Of a stretch of DNA of 64,000 nucleotides, positions 15,337 to 24,508 are shown one piece after another. The notes under the pieces were generated by a model that had not been told where the DNA came from, made no database searches, and saw only the letters and a program-made list of their open reading frames with translations. Positions within the stretch are counted from its first letter, which is position 1. Each line of letters opens with the position of its first letter. A program made the position numbers and the translations under genes. This stretch comes from Bacillus pseudomycoides (GTDB lineage Bacteria; Bacillota; Bacilli; Bacillales; Bacillaceae_G): positions 1,302,001-1,366,000 of the forward strand of contig NZ_CP064266.1 in NCBI RefSeq assembly GCF_022811845.1, in the 5' to 3' direction.

Positions 15337-18300
15337 TTACTCTTCTATTCGTTGACGAGCGAATAGAATTCCACCTAAAAGGAACAATACCATACCTCCA
15401 ACAATTGAAATCATTTCCGATGATGTTCCTCCTGTGTTAGGAAGTAATGTCGGCTTGTCATTTTCTGTAGTAGGTGGAACTTTTGAATCGTTATTTGTGT
15501 TTGGATCTTTGGGATCTGTACTTGGATCTTTCGGATCTGTGTTTGGATCTTTTGGATCTGTGCTTGGATCTTTTGGATCTACACCTGGTTCGTCCTTGAT
15601 TTTTGTATTCGTGATATCATAACCATTTACTTCGGATTTGTATCCCGCTACTGGTTGTTCTTTCACTTCATACTTATATGCTTTTCCTTCGGCATCGTAT
15701 GCCGCTAAATCTTTGAATTCATATTTCCAGCCTGTTGCTTCACTTACTTCTTGTGTCGCAATCACTTTACCATTTTGTAGTAGGTCTACCTTAATCATCG
15801 TCGGACGATCTTTCGCATTATCGTCTTTCCATGTTTTCGTTCCTTCTACTTTTGTTTGGCCTACTTTTGTATTTGTGATGTCATTACCGTTTACTTCTGC
15901 TTTATATCCGTCTATTGGCTGTTCTTTCACTGTATACTCGTAAGCTACTCCGTTTGCATCGTATGCTTGTAATTTGTCAAATGTGTACTTCCAATTTGTT
16001 TCTACTGTTACTTCTTTTGTGTCTACTACTTTACCGTTTTGTAGTAAATCTACTTTAATCGTGCTTGGACGATCTGTTGCGTTGTTATCGTTCCAAGTCT
16101 TTGTTCCTTCTACTTTCGTTTCGCCTACTTTTGTATTTGTGATGTCATTACCGTTTACTTCTGCTTTATATCCGTCTATTGGCTGTTCTTTCACTGTATA
16201 CTCGTAAGCTACTCCGTTTGCATCGTATGCTTGTAATTTGTCAAATGTGTACTTCCAATTTGTTGCTGCTGTTACTTCTTTTGTGTCTACTACTTTACCG
16301 TTTTGTAGTAAATCTACTTTAATCGTGCTTGGACGATCTGTTGCGTTGTTATCGTTCCAAGTCTTTGTTCCTTCTACTTTCGTTTCGCCTACTTTTGTAT
16401 TTGTAATGTCATAACCTTTTACTTCCGATTTATATCCTTTTACTGGTTGTTCCTTCACTGTATACTCGTAAGCTACTCCATTCGCATCATATGCTTCTAA
16501 ATCTACGAATATATATTTCCAACCCATTACTGCTAGTACGTCTTGTGTTTTGATCACGTTTCCGTTTTGTAGTAAGTCTACTTTGATCATTACCGGACGG
16601 TCTGTTGCATTTCCGTCTTTCCACGTCTTCGTTCCTTCTACTGTCAATTTCGCTACTTTTGTATTTGTGATGTCATTACCGTTTACTTCTGCTTTATATC
16701 CATCTACCGGTTGTTCTTTTACTTCATACTTGTATGCTACTCCATTCGCATCGTATGCTTGTAGGTTTTCAAATGTGTACTTCCAATTTGTTGCTGCTGT
16801 TACTTCTTTTGTGTCTACTACTTTTCCGTTTTGTAGTAAATCCACTTTAATCGTGCTTGGACGGTCTGTTGCGTTGTTATCGTTCCAAGTCTTTGTTCCT
16901 TCTACTTTCGTTTTGCCTACTTTTGTATTCGTAATGTCATACCCTTTTACTTCTGTTCGATACCCATCTACCGATTGCTCTTTTACTTCATACTTGTATG
17001 CTTTTCCTTCGGCATCATATGCCGCTAAATCTTTGAATTCATACTTCCAATCACTTGCTACGCTTACTTCTTGCGTTGCGATTACTTGGCCGTTTTGTAG
17101 TAAGTCTACTTTAATCATCGTCGGACGATCTTTCGCATTATCGTCTTTCCATGTTTTCGTTCCTTCTACTTTTGTTTGACCAACCTTTGTATTCGTGATG
17201 TCATAACCATGTACTTCTGTTTGATATCCGTCTACTGCTTGTTCTTTTACTTCATACTTGTATGCCTTTCCTTCGGCATCGTATGCTTCTAAATCTGTAA
17301 ATGCATATTTCCAGTCTGTTGCTTTACTTACTTCTTGCGTTGCAATCACTTGGCCATTTTGTAGTAAGTCTACTTTAATTGCTTTCGGACGATCTTTCGC
17401 ATTATCGTCTTTCCACATTTTTGTTCCTTCTACTTTTGTTTTGCTTACTTTTGTATTCGTAATGTCATAACCTTTTACTTCTGTTTGGTATCCATCTACT
17501 GGTTGTTCTTTCACTCCATACTTATATGCCTTACCTTCAGCATCGTATGCCGCTAAATCTTTGAATTCATATTTCCAGCCTGTTGCTTCGCTTACTTCTT
17601 GCGTTGCAATCACTTGGTCATTTTGTAGTAAGTCTACTTTGATCATTACCGGACGATCTGTTACATTATCGTCTTTCCATGTCTTCGTTCCTTCTACTTT
17701 TGTTTGGCCTACTTTTGTATTTGTAATGTCATAACCTTTGATTTCTGTTTGATAACCGTCTACCGGTTGTTCTTTTACTTCATACTTATATGCTTTTCCT
17801 TCGGCATCATATGCCGCTAAATCTGTAAACACATATTTCCAGCCTGTTGCTTCACTTACTTCTTGTGTCGCAACCACTTGGTCATTTTGTAGTAAGTCTA
17901 CTTTAATCATCGTCGGACGATCTTTCGCATTATCGTCTTTCCATGTTTTCGTTCCTTCTACTTTTGTTTGGCCTACTTTTGTATTTGTGATGTCATAACC
18001 TTTTACTTCCGATTTATATCCTTTTACTGGTTGTTCTTTCACTGTATACTCGTAGGCTACTCCGTTTACATCGTATGCTTGTAGGTTTTCAAATGCGTAC
18101 TTCCAATTTGTTGCTTCTGTTACTTCTTTTGTGTCTACTACTTTACCGTTTTGTAGTAAATCTACTTTAATCGTGCTTGGACGATCTGTTGCGTTGTTAT
18201 CGTTCCAAGTCTTTGTTCCTTCTACTTTCGTTTCGCCTACTTTTGTATTTGTGATGTCATAACCGTTCACCTCAGATTTGTATCCGTCTACCGGTTGTTC

Positions 18301-20553
18301 TTTCACTTCATACTTGTAAGCTACTCCATTTTCATCAAACGCTGCTAAATCTTTAAATTCATACTTCCAGCCTGTTGCTTTGCTTACTTCTTGTGTCGCA
18401 ATCGCTGTACCGTTTTGTAGTAAGTCTACTTTGATGGCTTTATGCTCTTCCTCTGTGCCACCTTTCCAGGTCTTCGTTCCTGAAACTGATGTCTGACCTA
18501 CTTTTGTATTCGTGATGTCATAACCTTTTACTTTTGATTCGTATCCGTCTACTGGTTGTTCTTTCACTTCATACTTGTAAGCTGCTCCATTTTCATCATA
18601 TGCCACTAAATCTTTAAACGCATACTTCCACTCTGTTGCTTTGTTTACTTCTTTCGTGGCAATCTCTTTTCCATTTTGTAGTAATTTTACTTTGATTGAC
18701 TCTGGGCGATCTGATGCATTGTTATCGTTCCAAGTCTTCGTTCCTGAAACTGATGTCTTGCCTACTTTTGTATTCGTGATGTCATAACCTTTTACTTCTG
18801 TTTGATATCCATCTACCGGTTGTTCTTTCACTTCATATTTATATGCTTTTCCGTCTGCATCGTTTACCACTAAATCTTTGAATTCATACTTCCAGCCTGT
18901 TGCTTCGCTTACTTCTTGTGTTGCGATCACTTGGCCATTTTGTAGTAAGTCTACTTTGATCATTACCGGACGATTTGTTGCGTTTCCGTCCTTCCACGTC
19001 TTCGTTCCTTCTACTTTTGTTGTTTGTACCACTTTTGTATTTGTAATGTCATAACCTTTTACTTCTGTTTGATATCCATCTACCGGTTGTTCTTTTACTT
19101 CATACTTATATGCATTTCCGTCTGTATCATATGCCGCTAAGTCTTTGAATTCATATTTCCAGCCTGTTACTTCTGTTACTTCTTGTGTTGCGATCACTTT
19201 ACCATTTTGTAGTAAGTCTACCTTAATCATCGTCGGACGATCTTTCGCATTATCGCCTTTCCACGTCTTTGTTCCTGTAACAGATGTAGTTTTCACTTTA
19301 TTCGGAATTGGCAGTTCCACTCCATTTACATCACCTGATTTAACCTCGAAATTTACTTTTGCTTGAGGATCGAAATCAACATAGTCTGGAGCTGAAACCT
19401 CTTGCATATAATATTTACCCGGTTGTAAGTTAGGAATTTCAATTATCCCTTCGTTATTTGTTTTATATTCGCCCCCAACTTGTTCACCCGACTCTTTATA
19501 CAACTTAAACGAAACATTTGGGATTACTTTTTCTTTATTTCCTTCAATATGTTTAACAATTTTTAGCGTTCCTTTTGGAACCTCGTTACCTTCAGCACCA
19601 CCGCCAGCTGACATATTTTCGGTTTGGGCAGTACCCGAATCAGAAACTGGGTCTTTGTTTAGAACTTGGTAATCAATCGTATAATCATTCTTAAAAAACT
19701 CTTGCTTCTTTCCGGCTTCCGTTATAGTAGATGTATAACCAATCGAAAAGGAGGCAAGACGTGCTTTATCCTTATAAAGCACAACTTTAAATGATCTGTC
19801 ACCAGTAAAGGCAATCGTTCCGTAACGTTGCTTTTCAAACTCTTGTAGCGTTAAAGATCGACGACCTATATAATCATCAATAATTATATAGAAACTATCC
19901 TTATTAAGTGTTTGACCTTCCTGTAGATTATCAGTCACAACAATATCGCGACTTAACTCTTCTTTATTTAAGTTTATATTCAAGAACCAACGTACTTCAT
20001 TGTCCTTACCTGAGTTCATATCACCAGTTTTATAAAAAAACGGTGGCTTTCCAGGATCTGTACCACCACCACCGCTTGGGCCGGTAATTGTTACAGATTG
20101 CTTATCTACATTTGTACCGAAATTGGTTTCAATCTCTTTCTTTTGATCCGTCCCTACATTAGCAGCTTCCACGTAAAAGTTTAAATACCCTTTAATATTT
20201 TGATGTGTACTCACTCTATCATTAAATGTACATACCACAGTACCTGCAGTGACTTTACAAGTACCATAGTCATCTAATGGAAACTCTCTATCTAATCCTT
20301 TTAGTTCTGGAGGCAGCGTTAATGTTAGTGTGTCTCCAGGCTTCAGCCTAAGTCCATTTTTTTCACTGAAGTTTACAGTTACTTTAGTCCGTTCTGTGGT
20401 CTGTAGATTTGTTTTACCAATCTGAAAACTATCCACAAGTCCTGCTGTATTTAACTCTTGTGCATTTGCTATTATAGGCAGCAAGCTCTGACCTATAGTA
20501 AACATAAAAATCATTATAATCGAAAAAATCGAAGTTATTCTTTTTAAATACAT
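15337..20553 (-). CDS. LPXTG-anchored Cna-B repeat surface adhesin
   Basis: A 1738-residue cell-wall protein. In order: signal peptide (MYLKRITSIFSIIMIFMFTI... ending near IANA); an N-terminal adhesin-like region (about 35-320) resembling the collagen-binding/SdrG Ig folds; one SpaA-like domain (about 325-420); 14 tandem Cna-B repeats of 88 residues; a Pro-rich DPKDPSTDPKDPNT stalk; LPNTG, a hydrophobic segment and a basic tail for sortase. Each Cna-B unit has GTKTW (Lys), YxYxVKE (Glu) and DITNT (Asn), the usual intramolecular isopeptide trio. The ATG at 20553 follows AAGGAGG by 12 bases; earlier in-frame codons would put 28 residues before the signal. The ligand is unknown. Confidence 0.93.
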   Translation of the reverse strand: MYLKRITSIFSIIMIFMFTIGQSLLPIIANAQELNTAGLVDSFQIGKTNLQTTERTKVTVNFSEKNGLRLKPGDTLTLTLPPELKGLDREFPLDDYGTCKVTAGTVVCTFNDRVSTHQNIKGYLNFYVEAANVGTDQKKEIETNFGTNVDKQSVTITGPSGGGGTDPGKPPFFYKTGDMNSGKDNEVRWFLNINLNKEELSRDIVVTDNLQEGQTLNKDSFYIIIDDYIGRRSLTLQEFEKQRYGTIAFTGDRSFKVVLYKDKARLASFSIGYTSTITEAGKKQEFFKNDYTIDYQVLNKDPVSDSGTAQTENMSAGGGAEGNEVPKGTLKIVKHIEGNKEKVIPNVSFKLYKESGEQVGGEYKTNNEGIIEIPNLQPGKYYMQEVSAPDYVDFDPQAKVNFEVKSGDVNGVELPIPNKVKTTSVTGTKTWKGDNAKDRPTMIKVDLLQNGKVIATQEVTEVTGWKYEFKDLAAYDTDGNAYKYEVKEQPVDGYQTEVKGYDITNTKVVQTTKVEGTKTWKDGNATNRPVMIKVDLLQNGQVIATQEVSEATGWKYEFKDLVVNDADGKAYKYEVKEQPVDGYQTEVKGYDITNTKVGKTSVSGTKTWNDNNASDRPESIKVKLLQNGKEIATKEVNKATEWKYAFKDLVAYDENGAAYKYEVKEQPVDGYESKVKGYDITNTKVGQTSVSGTKTWKGGTEEEHKAIKVDLLQNGTAIATQEVSKATGWKYEFKDLAAFDENGVAYKYEVKEQPVDGYKSEVNGYDITNTKVGETKVEGTKTWNDNNATDRPSTIKVDLLQNGKVVDTKEVTEATNWKYAFENLQAYDVNGVAYEYTVKEQPVKGYKSEVKGYDITNTKVGQTKVEGTKTWKDDNAKDRPTMIKVDLLQNDQVVATQEVSEATGWKYVFTDLAAYDAEGKAYKYEVKEQPVDGYQTEIKGYDITNTKVGQTKVEGTKTWKDDNVTDRPVMIKVDLLQNDQVIATQEVSEATGWKYEFKDLAAYDAEGKAYKYGVKEQPVDGYQTEVKGYDITNTKVSKTKVEGTKMWKDDNAKDRPKAIKVDLLQNGQVIATQEVSKATDWKYAFTDLEAYDAEGKAYKYEVKEQAVDGYQTEVHGYDITNTKVGQTKVEGTKTWKDDNAKDRPTMIKVDLLQNGQVIATQEVSVASDWKYEFKDLAAYDAEGKAYKYEVKEQSVDGYRTEVKGYDITNTKVGKTKVEGTKTWNDNNATDRPSTIKVDLLQNGKVVDTKEVTAATNWKYTFENLQAYDANGVAYKYEVKEQPVDGYKAEVNGNDITNTKVAKLTVEGTKTWKDGNATDRPVMIKVDLLQNGNVIKTQDVLAVMGWKYIFVDLEAYDANGVAYEYTVKEQPVKGYKSEVKGYDITNTKVGETKVEGTKTWNDNNATDRPSTIKVDLLQNGKVVDTKEVTAATNWKYTFDKLQAYDANGVAYEYTVKEQPIDGYKAEVNGNDITNTKVGETKVEGTKTWNDNNATDRPSTIKVDLLQNGKVVDTKEVTVETNWKYTFDKLQAYDANGVAYEYTVKEQPIDGYKAEVNGNDITNTKVGQTKVEGTKTWKDDNAKDRPTMIKVDLLQNGKVIATQEVSEATGWKYEFKDLAAYDAEGKAYKYEVKEQPVAGYKSEVNGYDITNTKIKDEPGVDPKDPSTDPKDPNTDPKDPSTDPKDPNTNNDSKVPPTTENDKPTLLPNTGGTSSEMISIVGGMVLFLLGGILFARQRIEE
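15602..19288 (-). repeat. 14 tandem 264-bp repeats (Cna-B modules)
   Basis: The coding sequence repeats with a 264-bp period; for example, the TTTGTATTTGTGATGTCATT block at 15868 recurs at 16132. Some neighbouring units are nearly identical in DNA (those covering 15860-16390), others have drifted, which points to recent expansion by unequal recombination. The copy number is likely to vary between strains. Confidence 0.9.
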
Positions 20554-20825
20554 GCTTTCTGTTATCCTCCTTATAAAATTAAATGTTTCTAGATTCTGGT
20601 ACAAACATACTATAACAAAGATTCTATTATTCAATGTCATTAAGCTATTTTACTTAAATATGTTTGATAGCTATTATCATCTTTTTCTCTTTTCTCAACC
20701 CTTCTATTACTCAGAAACTTGAAATTTGACCTTTATATAGATTCCTCTAATTTCTCCGATATACCTAAACTGTGTTCTGGTCTATATTGTTTAACAAAAA
20801 CAGATATGAGAAAGGACAAATCTTG
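20554..20825. other. upstream region of the adhesin gene, no gene seen
   Basis: AT-rich DNA between the adhesin start and the transposase remnant. On the minus strand a TATAGT lies about 45 bp upstream of the adhesin ATG with a TTGAAT 14 bases before it, a weak promoter candidate only. I see no PlcR box here. Confidence 0.4.
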
Positions 20826-21330
20826 ATAAAGAAATTCAAAAAACATTTACGACAAAATTCATGACCGTCATTCATCTTATTATGCTGTAGAGGTTTCAAA
20901 ACTTCTCCATATCCATCGCGGAACGATTGCTCAGTACGTAAAAGTTTTCAGTGCGGGCAAGTATGAGCAAGCCACTTCACAGTAAATATGCATTTGGCCA
21001 CCTTCCATACTTATTCTCCTGAAGAATAACAAGAAGTACAGCGTATAATCGAATTTAGCACACCAGCCGAAGAAGGTTACAGCTGTGAAACGTGCTAGGA
21101 TACTCGTATTCTAAAGGATGTCATTGAAGATACGTTGTCTGTCATCATGAGTTGAGGTCAAATTGGCCATATGTTAAAACGCTTTGTGTTTCGTTACATA
21201 ACCGACCTACACACCGAAACAATCAGACAAGAAAAATAAGAAACGTTCCAATATCAGCGCTATATGATAAAAAACGCTCCGGGCGAAGTATTTTGCCTAT
21301 GAAGATAAAAGTCATATTCTCCAAATCTGA
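20826..21330 (+). pseudogene. degenerate IS630-like transposase
   Basis: Three frames together read like an IS630-family transposase: YDKIHDRHSSYYAVEVSKLL then HRGTIAQYVKVFSAGKYE (HTH part), AEEGYSCETC-stop-DTRILKDVIED, HMLKR, PTYTPKQSDKKNK, ETFQYQRYMIKNAP and AYEDKSHIL (the catalytic DE region). At least four stops or frameshifts interrupt it. No clear terminal inverted repeats are visible, so the element is old. It lies between the adhesin gene and argS. Confidence 0.7.
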
Positions 21331-22000
21331 ATACAGTGGAACGAATTTGGGGGTAAATAAAAAAGAGTGTACTGGGCAACTAATTTCATGTGAATCGTGC
21401 AGAAATATGAAATTCAGCCTTTTCATTTTCGGAGTCTATAAATGAGTGTCGAGAAAAAGTAATTTGCCTAATGGATCTCTGGCTATGTCGAAGAATTAAA
21501 ATGAACTTATACATACATTTCACTTACTCGCTAAGAAGAGTTAGCTTTTCTAGGGCGACATTACATTTTAATATCGAGAGATTTATATATATAAGTGATG
21601 ATAGTATCAAAATCGAGAGATTTATATCCTTTCATTATTTTTATCAAATCATGAAAACTTTAGTTGGACTATATGTACTATTTTAGACATAAAATCCCTA
21701 GTTTTTTGACTAGGTTGGAAGTTTTCAAGATTAATTACTAATTGTGTAGATACTTGGTTAGATGAAGTGTTAGTTTAGTATTTGGCATAGTTGTAACAAC
21801 GCTATTTACAACAATCACACCATTTACTGGTAACATTTCATCTACTAATACTACATGTATAGCTTTTTGATAATTTTACCCCCGACAACCTATTATTCTA
21901 GAATTGTTCTAAAAAATCAATAGTTAATTGATGTTTTTCTATTTTCACTTCATCACCATAACATATATTTGCCACATATATTTAGAGTAGAAAACTGAAA
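21331..22000. other. gene-poor AT-rich stretch
   Basis: No convincing gene. A 16-bp direct repeat (ATCGAGAGATTTATAT) occurs at 21573-21588 and 21612-21627. Around 21766-21870 a short frame (SLVFGIVVTTLFTTITPF) reads like a signal peptide remnant without a start codon. The patch is probably decayed accessory DNA together with the transposase remnant. Confidence 0.4.
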
Positions 22001-22035
22001 CAGAAAAAGAGATAGCTTTGCCATCTCTTTTTCTG
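22001..22035. terminator. hairpin downstream of argS
   Basis: A 13-bp perfect stem (CAGAAAAAGAGAT / ATCTCTTTTTCTG) with a 9-nt loop. It is the first strong hairpin after the argS stop codon (about 160 bp), though the region between looks inserted. Confidence 0.6.
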
Positions 22036-22090
22036 CCCAGCTTCCCCTCATCAAGCCGTACATGAGGTTCTACCCCATACGGCTTTTCGA
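22036..22090 (-). mobile_element. possible group II intron remnant
   Basis: On the minus strand the sequence AGCCGTATGGGGTAGAACC continues to CATGTACGGCTTGATGAGGGG, the hairpin-like pattern found near the 3' end of bacterial group II introns, after the intron-encoded protein. No reverse-transcriptase reading frame or complete domain V is visible nearby. An 11-bp direct repeat (CTTTGCCATCT) occurs on both sides (22016 and 22102). This is recognised by pattern only. Confidence 0.35.
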
Positions 22091-22196
22091 TGGTCTGCTT
22101 TCTTTGCCATCTAATTAGTCTATAGACTGATCAGATGTTTTTATATCAACTTGTATATCACTTTCAAACAAAAATAAGCATCTTTTCTTTTGCCTA

Positions 22197-23867
22197 TTAC
22201 ATTTTCTCAGGCGCAGATACACCAACTAATGCTAATGCATTTTGAAGTGTGATGCGTACTGCACGCATTAAGTCGTAACGAGCTTTACTTAACTCTAGGT
22301 TATCTTGGTTTAATACTTTTTCTGCATTGTAGAAGCTGTGAAGTGCTGCTGCTAATTCAAATGCATAGCTTGTAATGCGGTGTGGCAAACGCTTTTGTGC
22401 TGCGTCTGCAACTACTGCTGGGAATTCACCAAGTTTTTTCAGTAATTCTACTTCTTTTTCAGAAGCAACCAGTTTGTAATTTACATCTCCGCCTGCAGTT
22501 AGTCCAAGTTCTTCGCCTTGACGAAGAATACTGCATACACGTGCATGAGCGTATTGTGCATAGTATACAGGATTTTCGTTAGATTTTGATACAGCTAAGT
22601 CCATATCGAAGTCTAAATGAGAATCACTACTACGCATTGCAAAGAAGTAACGCATTGCGTCCACGCCCACTTCTTCCATAAGCTCACGAAGTGTAACAGC
22701 TTTACCTGTACGCTTACTCATTTTCATTTTTTCACCGTTTTGGTATAGTTGTACCATTTGGATAATTTCTACTTCTAATGTATCTTTATCGTAACCAAGC
22801 GCTTGGATTGCTGCTTTCATACGAGGAATATAACCGTGGTGGTCAGCACCCCAAATGTTGATTAATTTATCAAATCCGCGCTCTAATTTATCACGGTGAT
22901 ACGCGATATCTGGCGTTAAGTATGTGTAAGATCCGTCATTTTTAATTAACACACGGTTTTTATCATCACCGTAAGTCATTGAGCGGAACCAAGTTGCGCC
23001 TTCTTCTTCAAAGATTTCTTCACGCTCTTTTAATACTGCAAGAGCTGCGTCAATTTTACCGTTTTTGTATAATGATGTTTCTGAGAACCATACATCAAAT
23101 TTAACACGGAAGCTTTCTAAGTCTTTTTGAAGTTTTGCTAACTCATATTTCAAACCGTATTCACGGTAGAATTCGTAGCTTTCTTTCTCATCAGCTTTTG
23201 CATAACGATCGCCAAACTCTTCTGCTAAGCGTTGTCCGATTCCGATGATGTCCGCACCATGGTAACCGTCTTCTGGCATTTCTTTTTCTAATCCTAATGC
23301 TTGCATGTAACGAGCTTCAACAGAAAGCGCTAAGTTATGAATCTGGTTACCAGCGTCATTAATGTAGTATTCACGAGACACATCATATCCCGCTTTTGCT
23401 AATACGTTACATAATGTGTCACCTACCGCTGCACCACGTGCATGTCCTAAGTGAAGGTCGCCTGTTGGGTTTGCAGACACGAACTCAACTTGTACTTTTT
23501 CACCTTTACCAATGTTTGTTTCACCATAAGTCTCACCAGCCTTAACAATTGCCGGAATTAGGTCTGTTAAGTAGCTGTTATCCATATAGAAGTTAATAAA
23601 ACCAGGACCAGCAATTTCAATCTTTTCAATAGAAGCTTTTGCCTTATCAAAGTTTACAATTAACTCCTCTGCAATCATACGAGGTGCTTTTTTCGCAACA
23701 CGTGCAAGTTGCATCGCCATATTCGTAGAGAAGTCACCATGTGTTTTATCCTTTGGGGATTCTAATACAACGTTGGGAATTTGTTCTGCTGTTGCTAATT
23801 CAGCTTTTAATACTGCAACCTTAATTTCGTCTTTAATCAATTCTTTTACTTGTTCTAAAGAGTTCAT
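22197..23867 (-). CDS. argS: arginyl-tRNA synthetase
   Basis: A 556-residue class I aminoacyl-tRNA synthetase. The N-terminal Arg-tRNA-synthetase N domain (residues 1-90) recognises the tRNA D-loop. The HIGH-like motif HLGHARGAAVGD follows ANPTGDLHLGH at about 132-142; the KMSK motif is present as KMSKRTGKAV (about 370). The C-terminal DALR anticodon-binding domain (about 430-556) ends VGVSAPEKM. It starts one base into the stop codon of the DUF1934 gene, so the two genes are coupled, as in B. subtilis ywiB-argS. It is essential for arginine decoding. Confidence 0.97.
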   Translation of the reverse strand: MNSLEQVKELIKDEIKVAVLKAELATAEQIPNVVLESPKDKTHGDFSTNMAMQLARVAKKAPRMIAEELIVNFDKAKASIEKIEIAGPGFINFYMDNSYLTDLIPAIVKAGETYGETNIGKGEKVQVEFVSANPTGDLHLGHARGAAVGDTLCNVLAKAGYDVSREYYINDAGNQIHNLALSVEARYMQALGLEKEMPEDGYHGADIIGIGQRLAEEFGDRYAKADEKESYEFYREYGLKYELAKLQKDLESFRVKFDVWFSETSLYKNGKIDAALAVLKEREEIFEEEGATWFRSMTYGDDKNRVLIKNDGSYTYLTPDIAYHRDKLERGFDKLINIWGADHHGYIPRMKAAIQALGYDKDTLEVEIIQMVQLYQNGEKMKMSKRTGKAVTLRELMEEVGVDAMRYFFAMRSSDSHLDFDMDLAVSKSNENPVYYAQYAHARVCSILRQGEELGLTAGGDVNYKLVASEKEVELLKKLGEFPAVVADAAQKRLPHRITSYAFELAAALHSFYNAEKVLNQDNLELSKARYDLMRAVRITLQNALALVGVSAPEKM

Positions 23868-24325
23868 TATTTTGCCTCCTTCAAATTAATCGTAATTGTA
23901 TATCGACCCGCTTCTTGTTCACTTAGAAGCAATGCGTACGTTAAAAAGAGTTGTCCTTTTTTCTTCTCATCCGACCATTTAAAAAGAACATTATCGGTTT
24001 TCGTTTGCAATGCAAACGTACCAAGTTCACTCGTGTACGTACCAGTTGTCCATTCACCCTTCGCATGCGTCTGACGCATAGAAACAGCACCTGAACGCAT
24101 AATGAGAACTTGTTCACCTTGAATTTTGATAATCGTCTTCACTTCACCTTGTTCGTTCGGCTCTTGAAATGTTACATATGTACCTTGACCTTTTACATAG
24201 TATTGACCATTTGCTTCAAAAGCAACAGTCTCCTTTCGAGCCCCTTCTCGGATTTCTGTTACGAAATGAACGTGTACCGGCAAGCCTGCAAGTTGTTTCT
24301 CCACGTCTTGCACACCTTTCAACAT
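23867..24325 (-). CDS. DUF1934 (YwiB-like) beta-barrel protein
   Basis: Up to 152 residues of the DUF1934 family, small cytoplasmic lipocalin-like barrels of unknown function. Recognisable blocks are GQYYVKGQGTYVTFQE, VKTIIKIQGEQVLIMRSGAVSM and GTFALQTKTDNV. The ATG at 24325 has a poor ribosome site; a GTG at 24304 has AAGGTG eight bases before it and may be the real start, giving 145 residues. It directly precedes argS with overlapping stop and start codons, the order kept in Bacillus. No catalytic residues are evident. Confidence 0.85.
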   Translation of the reverse strand: MLKGVQDVEKQLAGLPVHVHFVTEIREGARKETVAFEANGQYYVKGQGTYVTFQEPNEQGEVKTIIKIQGEQVLIMRSGAVSMRQTHAKGEWTTGTYTSELGTFALQTKTDNVLFKWSDEKKKGQLFLTYALLLSEQEAGRYTITINLKEAK

Positions 24326-24508
24326 GTTATAGATATTAAATAAACTTTATAATAAATCACTTTCCCTATCATATCAAAAAAAACCTATGTCTGTCTGCCG
24401 AAAAATCAGGAAAACCCTGTTTCGAAAAAACAATTTATAAAGGGCTATCTCCTATGATAAAATGTCTTTTAAATCTAAATTTTCTTTCATTAAAAGGGGT
24501 TGTTACAA

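Noticed and set aside
16550..17179. Long plus-strand open frame (209 residues) inside the adhesin gene, and similar frames at 15638-15943 and 15974-16207
   Set aside because: They are antisense shadows of the Cna-B repeats and show the same 264-bp period; no ribosome site.
15602..19288. Regular repeats that could suggest a CRISPR array
   Set aside because: The unit is 264 bp, codes for protein and has no spacers.
21152..21686. Plus-strand frames of 60-100 codons in the decay zone
   Set aside because: They are out of frame with the transposase remnant and have no ribosome site or recognisable domain.
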